Assembly (NCBI GenBank): GCA_022925895.1
Contig: JAKSYS010000010.1
Coordinates: 1-64,000 of the forward strand
Reading direction: 5' to 3'
Length of the DNA stretch: 64,000 bases
DNA from: Fragilaria crotonensis
Taxonomy: Eukaryota; Bacillariophyta; Fragilariophyceae; Fragilariales; Fragilariaceae
Below are positions 57,246 to 64,000 of this stretch, piece by piece. Under the pieces are notes generated by a model that saw nothing but the letters and a program-made list of their open reading frames with translations, was not told the origin of the DNA and searched no databases. Position numbers and translations under genes: made by a program. How positions within the stretch are numbered: the first letter of the stretch is position 1; each line of letters starts with the position of its first letter.

Positions 57246-60155
57246 TACCAAATCAAGACTAAAGATGGCAGCCACCCCAATTTTCAAAGGCAGCCATTTC
57301 AGGATGTTCTCTTGCTTGTGGAACATGTCATGGATGATGATCTTCCCTTCTATGCATCTCAAGCAAGTAGATGCTACTGTCAGCAGGAAGGGGCATCCCT
57401 TGCATCAAAATACTCTTCTTACCACTGAATGGCTGCCCTTGCGTTTAGAACTGCGGAACATGCATTTTTGGAGTTCATTCAAATGTTGAAGGCTCTTGCT
57501 TCAAAATGTTGCGAAGAATTTGTGAACATGATGCGATGTATCTATAGCGAAGAATCCCTTTGCGTCCTGGATGTAAACATATTGACGTATAACAAGACTC
57601 CACCAGCACGAAGTTCATGGAGTCCGCGGATGTTTGGTTCCCTAATTGACTGCATGGCTGGTGCACACGCAATGGAAGAGTGGTCCAAAGGCATGGCAGC
57701 AATTGTTCAAGTCTGGAAAAGAAAGTGGTGGTCTGACAGATATGCTTGCATGCTGAGGCATTGTCGAGACTATCATTTGTGGTTCTGTCATGCTTGTCTT
57801 GGGCTTGCTGTTCGTTGAACATGAAGCCTCTGTTGGAGTCATTTGTGGACAGCACTTTTAGATCACTTGTTGAAGTGGCGGCAAATCTCATTCCATTTGA
57901 AGTTGATGGTGAGGCATTCAATAGATTGTATTCCTGAGTGGATGGGAAAGTGTATCCTCCGTCTTACCAACAACGCTGCCGCCGCCCCCATGTACCCCAT
58001 TGCGATGGACGCTGCGGATCAAACCGGGACAGATTGTCTCAGAATGGCCATCATCATTGTGATGCTCGCATCCAGCGATTACATGACCTCTTTTGGATAC
58101 CAGACAAACTTAACGGGTGTGCTCCTGGTGGGTACAGAAACATTGACTTCTTGCAGTTTGGTGGGCCTCTGCAGTTCAATCTTTCTTTAGTGAGGTTGCG
58201 GTAGTATCATCTGGTGACACTTGGTACGTCAGTTGGGTTATTACTTTCCTCCTTTTTTCGTCGTGGTTTCTGCAGTCCGCTTGGGCAACAACGGTGCGAT
58301 TTTGAATGCGATTTTCAAAGGTGACAAGAAACCGGTTAACGAACAAAGTCTGCTGATTGAAGAAGCGAGTGTTAGGAAGATTGAAGAAAAGAGTGTTAGA
58401 ACGATTGAAGAAAAGAGTGTTATAGGAAGATTGAAGAAAAGCGTGTTGAGCTGGATAATGAATGGGACGCTTAAACACGAATGACCAGGTCGAACAAATC
58501 GAATAGCAATAGTCTCCCGGCGCGATTCCCAGACGATGCCACCTTGCACAGATTTGTAGCCCAATGTAGACGATAAAGACTTTGACTGTATTTGCTTTGT
58601 AGTGACCCTTAGCTAGTATTCTCAAAGTAATGGAAATAACTTCTGGGAAACCCGAAGGTATCCTGTTGATGGAAGATATAACTGCGTTGCGGCAATGTTA
58701 TGGTGGTGCTATATGTTGCTCTTATTGTCGACGATGCTGGTCGACTAAGATCAACCAATTCCCTCCATGGGTTTTTCTCAATGGTCCAGGACGAGTAGTC
58801 ATCACGGCTGATGTCGACTTCACAGCTCTCCGGCATGCTGTCAATCATATACATATATATTATAATGCTGTCGACGTTCAAAAGCTAGAGAGTGTGGTGC
58901 CGGACATATTATGCTAGCAAGTACATGTCTACTACCGGTAGTAGCATGCAGTATGAAAGCATTCTGATGTGTGCATAGTGCATAGTGCCAGTATTCATTC
59001 GTGTACATTACCAGTACTCTAGTAGCTAGTACGTTGTACTCGGAGCAGGGTGTGTTAGTAACTAACATTTTCAGTATATCCATAGATATGATATATCAAG
59101 ACAACGTTAGTAAGTAACTAATCAACTTTAGTAGGATACGCGCAAAAATTCGCGCAATTTAGTAGGTAGTAGCGCACTTTAGTAGGGTGGTAGGATAAGC
59201 TTGGTATAATTCGGAGAACTACCTCTACTACCGTAGTAGTACAGTAGAGGAGTAACGAGTGCACGTATGCTCATACTGGTTGCTGGTTGTATTGCAGATT
59301 GAAATTCGCAATTGCATCCACATCGGATGATGCGAGATGCGACGTGTCGTTCTAGTAGAAGGCCATATTAACCGACTATACGTAATTTCACGCGCTCAGG
59401 GCTTGATCACAATGTTCATGTTCATCATTCATCGTTCATCGTAGCTCTTTCTTTAATTACTTCAGAAACCCTGGAATGCACGCAACCCAACAAGCTCTAT
59501 CGCGCTGAAGACATTGAGTATCTACTGTGTGTGTCCCGGTTGTGCAAGGATGCGTTCTCTGTTCCAACGAACACGAACAGAGGCCACATCGTCGCCGGAA
59601 TGACATCGGCCCGGTACAAGCAGCCCGCCAGTTCCCGCTCACTCCACCAAGGCATTCTGTCCTCTATAGAGGAAATGGGCATACAAGTTCCGACCCTCTG
59701 AAAGAGAACCTCCCTTTATACTTTCCCAGTTTTTGACATTGGTATCGCTTCATGGTATCGCTTCATCATGTTTCGCTTGGTTTCGTGAGACCTAGTTTTG
59801 GACAAAAGGGAGGTTGGCCTCTCAGATATCATCTAGGAAGACTCCAACAAGGTTGTGAGTGTTGCTTGTAGGAAGGGATGTGATGATGACAAAAGTGTAC
59901 ATTGCCAGGGATGTAATGAGTAATGCTGTCGAGGGTGCCATACAATGACAGTCGTACTGTTTGCGTAAAGCAGAGTACTACATCTCCGCATGAGCGAGCA
60001 CTACCCACCTACGACACGGTTGTCCACCATTATTGTTGACGCAACTACTAGGTATTGCCTTGTAAATATAGAATTAAGAAGTATTAGATTGTCACCAGGA
60101 TGATGCTTGCAGTAAGTGTACTTGTGAGTCTCACGGGAGAGCACGAATATATTTG
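57246..60155. other. Intergenic with a minisatellite and no supported gene
   Basis: Open frames at 57429-57818 (+) and 57475-57921 (-) overlap on opposite strands and show no domain. At about 58340-58450 a ~28-base unit (AAGATTGAAGAAAAGAGTGTTAG) recurs four to five times, imperfectly. An exact palindrome TACTACCGGTAGTA sits at 58930-58943. Confidence 0.5.
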
Positions 60156-62696
60156 TCATGAGAAGGAGCCAGCCAGTATGAAGTCCTTCAACATTGACTC
60201 CAAGGACTCTTCTCCATCACCTTCAACATCACTCTCGTCTAAATCGAAGAATTCTCGAATACGTTCTGCAGCTGCTGGCGTTGACGTTGCAGACTTTAAT
60301 GAGTTGATAACACTTTTGAAGCAATCCATACCTGCAGAAGACATTATGAATTCCATATTGAAGCCGAGCAAGGCAATCATTTCAAACTTGTTATGTCCAA
60401 GTCGCTGTCTCAATGGAGTATCAAGTCTCTTCAGAAAGCTGAAGACTCGTTCTTGCAAACTATTTGCACTTGGCTTTGCTAGCCTACGTGCAGCTGCTCG
60501 AGCAATCCAAGGATAGAATTTCTCATGGACTTTCCACCACTTGAGAATGTCAACTAATTCCACCAGAACGTAAGGATTATTGCGCCTGACATCAACAACA
60601 TCAAAGTTGACATCAGGTTGATGTTCTCGAAGGAATACAGCCCAATCAACAGTCAAAGCTTCCCAACGATTCAACTCAGCCTCTGCAATTGTCTTCGGCA
60701 AAAGTAAATCAACGTGATCATGATGTACATCGTGTTCTGGTTGATGGAAAATGTCAAGTCCCATGACCGAGCTGAAGAAGTCTTCGTCAGCTCCAGCATG
60801 TATTGGTGCTGTTCTCACTTCAGAATGATCGTCAATTACAATTACGGAATCTTCATGGGCATTCGATCTGGTATTCAAATCGCGCAGAAATTGATGTAGA
60901 GCGATGTCCTCTTCCATGTCATCAAGAAGAAGGGCACGACCACGTTGCCAATGTACACGATGAGTGGCTCCAAACCTAAGCAGAAACCTATGACCAGCTG
61001 TCATCATTACTGGGTCAAGAAGCATCCCTCGTAGGTGGCTGTCTTCAGGATCTTCCAAATATCTAGAAAACTCCAACTGTAGTCGTTGGCGTAGAATTTT
61101 TGCATCTGGCAGAAGTTCTTCTGTGTCCAATATTTGTTTGGGAAGACACTTGAATGATGTTCCTGCTCCCCACGTACCGGTGTTCTCTTCGTCAGCAACT
61201 CGCTCAGTAAGGTCCACAACATCGTATGATGTATTCGTCGTAATGCTTGCCCTTGCACGAACAACATATAGCCATGTGGAACTGATTGTCGGACGTGAAT
61301 CTACTTGACAATTGAAGTTTAGATCCACCGCACCACGGACAACTGCTTCCAGCTGCGCAGTAAGTTCCCACTCTGCATCAGTGATAGCTGTGTTGGCACG
61401 AATTGAGTCCGATTCTTGAGCAAAGAAGACCCGCTGACAGTAGCGGGACCGAAGCTGTTGTTGAAACAATCGATGAGTACCAGCCACACGCGTGTCATTA
61501 TCCAACTGAACGCGAATAGTCGATAGTGATGCAGCCTCATTGCGAGCAATGTACATCTTGCGCCTGGCTTTGGCACGCTTTGACCAAATGTACTTGACAC
61601 ATGCCTGGTGCTTCTTTCGTAGGGTTTCATGTTTGTCAAACGAATCCACAATTTGACGATTCTTGGTGCGAACACGCTTTCCAATAGCATGCTCAATCAA
61701 TAAACTAGAAACATGCATGCTGCATGATCCATTCTGTCCAGTGAGAATGCGACCAGTAGCAACAGAAGAATTTGTTGTGTCGTTGCAGGAATCTTGCAAG
61801 TCACACTGCTGAACACCAACTCGCTTGCACACTGCCAATGCTGCATCAGCACAGTCCTCCGCAGAATGCGACAAAGGTTGTGCCAGCCCAATTGGAATCT
61901 TCCAGTTGATCCATTCACCTGGGAGAATAAACGACAATGAAACCCCAAAGAATGACTTGTCAACGGCATCCCAACCATCGTACATCAAGGTGGCCCATCC
62001 AGGCACCCTCACGCTGGCTATCGAGCACGTTTCTATTTCGGCATCTGAGGGCATGAAGACTGCTTTTGCACGTACAACCAAGGCCTGAACCTTGGTAATA
62101 AAAGTAGAGAACATTGATCCAAGCAGGAGCTCCTGTCGTCCTCTAGTCAACTTCTCATACGTGAATGGCTTCAACTCGGATGCAGCTTGCAACAATGCAG
62201 TGACATCGCTGGACTGACTGAATGAAAGCGGGAGTCCATGAGATACCACAACGGAAGCTAAGCAAAGGTGGACCTTGTCAAGGATAGTTGAATTGCCTGC
62301 AGAGAGCATGCTTTCTATGCCGCTTTTGACTGCGGGAGTTTTCTTTGCAACCAGTGTGACACCAGAACCCGATTCTTGTATATACTGGGCAAATGCAACT
62401 TCGTGGCAACATTTTAAATGAGACAGTCCATTTGCTGGATTGTGATTCGACAGCACAACAAGACATGATGTCCATGGTCTTTTGTTTTTCACACAGAGCA
62501 CACACACATACTCCGTGAACTTTCCCCTGCTGTTTTTTGCCTCACCATTCACCAGGCGATGGATGAATTGCCATACGGGCGAGGTCTTCTTACTTCCACT
62601 CACTCGCATTGTTTTCCTTTTGTCTAATCTTTGTTCTGCTGTGGTAACAACAAACGCTGGTGCTACTGACAAGCTGTCATCATCTTGATCAGCCAT
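60156..62696 (-). CDS. hAT-family transposase (846 aa)
   Basis: A single uninterrupted frame. Residues 40-105 form a BED-type zinc finger (WQFIHRLVNGEAK, YVCVLCVKN with Cys-x2-Cys, LSHLKCCHEV). Around residue 240, LMYDGWDAVDKSFFGVSLSF matches the catalytic core segment that holds the first Asp in hAT transposases; about 290-340 comes the block ending in CNDTTNSSV...GSCSMHVSSLL, like the hAT 'CDNASN' block. The C-terminus (about 722-790: VDILKWWKVHEKFYPWIARAA and LAKPSANSLQERVFSF) is the hATC dimerisation region. The length fits the family and there are no stops, so it is potentially active. Domestication is possible, because no terminal repeats were found around it. It is the obvious candidate source of transposase for the 639-bp element at 33463, though I cannot show that the ends match. 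Confidence 0.85.
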   Translation of the reverse strand: MADQDDDSLSVAPAFVVTTAEQRLDKRKTMRVSGSKKTSPVWQFIHRLVNGEAKNSRGKFTEYVCVLCVKNKRPWTSCLVVLSNHNPANGLSHLKCCHEVAFAQYIQESGSGVTLVAKKTPAVKSGIESMLSAGNSTILDKVHLCLASVVVSHGLPLSFSQSSDVTALLQAASELKPFTYEKLTRGRQELLLGSMFSTFITKVQALVVRAKAVFMPSDAEIETCSIASVRVPGWATLMYDGWDAVDKSFFGVSLSFILPGEWINWKIPIGLAQPLSHSAEDCADAALAVCKRVGVQQCDLQDSCNDTTNSSVATGRILTGQNGSCSMHVSSLLIEHAIGKRVRTKNRQIVDSFDKHETLRKKHQACVKYIWSKRAKARRKMYIARNEAASLSTIRVQLDNDTRVAGTHRLFQQQLRSRYCQRVFFAQESDSIRANTAITDAEWELTAQLEAVVRGAVDLNFNCQVDSRPTISSTWLYVVRARASITTNTSYDVVDLTERVADEENTGTWGAGTSFKCLPKQILDTEELLPDAKILRQRLQLEFSRYLEDPEDSHLRGMLLDPVMMTAGHRFLLRFGATHRVHWQRGRALLLDDMEEDIALHQFLRDLNTRSNAHEDSVIVIDDHSEVRTAPIHAGADEDFFSSVMGLDIFHQPEHDVHHDHVDLLLPKTIAEAELNRWEALTVDWAVFLREHQPDVNFDVVDVRRNNPYVLVELVDILKWWKVHEKFYPWIARAAARRLAKPSANSLQERVFSFLKRLDTPLRQRLGHNKFEMIALLGFNMEFIMSSAGMDCFKSVINSLKSATSTPAAAERIREFFDLDESDVEGDGEESLESMLKDFILAGSFS

Positions 62697-63530
62697 GCTT
62701 CTGTTGATTTAGTGATCTGTAAATTCAATTTCAAGTAAAAAAATTGAATGGAGATGCGAAGATATCTTTGTCACGTGCTGGTGGATCTGAGGCCAAGGTA
62801 GGACAGGATGCAGGACACATGAAACTGCAACTATATTATACTACAGTACACTTGCCTTCTTGTATAAGTGACTCTCTACTGTCGTGAGTACAAGTACTAT
62901 GAAAGTGTACAGTATCGATCAAAATGCAAAATCAGGGAATGTTTTTTGCATTTCCTGCTACATTGTTTCAATACAGATTCATTCCGAACAATGGTCGTGG
63001 AGTTCATTCTTCAGCACAAGAACCGTTGCTCCTACTTGATGTGTAGAAGCTGTATTGACTGCCCCTTCCCTCAGGATATTAAACTTCAAGATATCATTAT
63101 TGTTTTGCACATCAGATCTGGCTGGAAATATGTTAACAACCAAGACATGGGGCTTTTTGAAGCAGCAATTTGGGAACCTGTTTGACAATTCTTCCTGATG
63201 TTCTGGATTGTCATCAAGAGTTCAAGTTAAAGGAGTGACTGAGAGTGGCCATGTTGTTAGGGCTGCTTACATAAAGAAGATCTGCACCAAATTGTGCTTC
63301 AAGACAAAGAAACATCACTGACAACGTTGGATAGTATTAATTACAATTTGGTGCATGCAGCACGTCTAATCATCATCCAATCTGTATGGGTGCAATCCAA
63401 TGCTTGCTTAAATGATTTGTCGGCATAGCTTATGTGCTAGAAAGACACAAACACATGACAACAAGGAAAGCAAGAACCAGGATATTGATGCAATTTTGAC
63501 AGGAAGTGAGCTTGAGGACAGATAAGCCTG
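62697..63530. other. Sequence upstream of the hAT transposase
   Basis: Promoter side of the transposase and the likely left end of its element, if one exists. A frame at 62868-63185 lacks any domain. I looked for an 8-bp duplication and CAG-type ends and did not find them. Confidence 0.4.
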
Positions 63531-64000
63531 AAGCCCAAAGCATCACATTCATTGCAATATGTCATGTGACAGATTCATTGTCATGTATCAGATAAGACAC
63601 GCAGGCATTTGTATGTCTGCATGATGATAACTCATTGAGCTGCTGTCACTCTTGTCCATTTGACAAATTGTGGTTGCAGTGCAAGTTGAGGCAAATTGGC
63701 CACTGTTCGTCCCCAGGTTGAAGCCCACAGAATCACATTCATTGCCAAATGTCATGTGATAGATTCATTGTCGTGCATCTGATAAGACATCCAGGGATTT
63801 GTATGTCTGCAGGACAAAAACCCATTGAGCAGGTGTCAAGTCTGTGCTTGTCAAAAATTCTAATTGCTGCCCCAGATGGGGCAAATTGGATGTTGTCCCC
63901 ATTTTGTGGCTCAAGGAATCACATTCATTGCAATATGTCATGTGACAGATTCATTGTCATGTATCAGATAAGACACGCAGGCATTTGTATGTCTGCATGA
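63531..64000. repeat. Second, unrelated 190-bp-class satellite (window end)
   Basis: ATCACATTCATTGC begins at 63542, 63732 and 63918 (spacings 190 and 186), each followed by ATATGTCATGTGACAGATTC and CAGATAAGACA...TTTGTATGTCTGCA. Units one and three are nearly identical and the middle one has diverged. It is not related in sequence to the left-end satellite. The array runs past the end of the window. Confidence 0.9.

Noticed and set aside
57429-57921. Overlapping frames on both strands, 129 and 148 codons
   Set aside because: Neither has a recognisable domain or a clear start context, and the pair cannot both be explained by coding.
59750-63500. Terminal inverted repeats and 8-bp duplication for the hAT transposase at 60156
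   Set aside because: Looked for CAG-type ends matching CAGGCCACGG on both sides and did not find them.

Overview
This is a eukaryotic chromosome end, most likely from a diatom or a close red-plastid relative. The first 657 bases are a telomere made of mixed CCCTAA/CCCCTAA units. The unique genes have short GT-AG introns. One small gene starts with a signal peptide followed by the SA/FVP cleavage motif that targets proteins to complex red-lineage plastids. Species cannot be named from the sequence alone.

The left half (0.66-33 kb) is subtelomere built from repeats and mobile elements. It contains: two satellites (a 52-bp unit that can form hairpins and a 190-bp unit); a family of ~165-bp cassettes that end in GCCCCCTTAGG (five copies, all in one orientation); a broken Plavaka/CACTA-like transposase gene cut by an 8-kb-class non-LTR retrotransposon (LINE-1 here, minus strand, 3'-truncated); a second, full-length relative of that retrotransposon (LINE-2, 14336-22376) with a clear 15-17 bp target-site duplication; an LRR membrane protein gene with a one-base frame break; a young Ty1/copia element (25083-31326) with 390-bp LTRs and a TTAGG target duplication; and a short 5'-truncated LINE copy sitting in the 52-bp satellite. 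A 639-bp non-autonomous hAT-type element with an 8-bp target duplication lies at 33463-34101.

The right half (40-55 kb) is a normal gene island: a broken glycosyltransferase-like gene, the exocyst subunit SEC6, a tandemly duplicated four-helix membrane protein, a Sec14-like CRAL-TRIO/GOLD lipid-transfer protein with a separate upstream exon, a small plastid membrane protein, and the bifunctional enzyme that makes and destroys fructose-2,6-bisphosphate. These encode secretion, lipid trafficking, photosynthetic membrane and glycolytic control functions and show no sign of forming one pathway. After 55 kb the sequence returns to repeats: a decayed LINE piece, a perfect 96-unit GAT microsatellite, an intact-looking hAT transposase gene (60156-62696), and a second, unrelated 190-bp satellite that runs off the end of the window.

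The main novelties are: the LINE family has an ORF1 with no recognisable domain, an ATGA stop/start overlap with ORF2, and a C-terminal PCNA-binding (PIP-box) motif; the copia element encodes the last ~95 residues of Pol inside its own LTR and carries an extra small ORF before gag; the ~165-bp cassettes have sharp right ends; and an exact palindrome, TACTACCGGTAGTA, is dispersed between genes.
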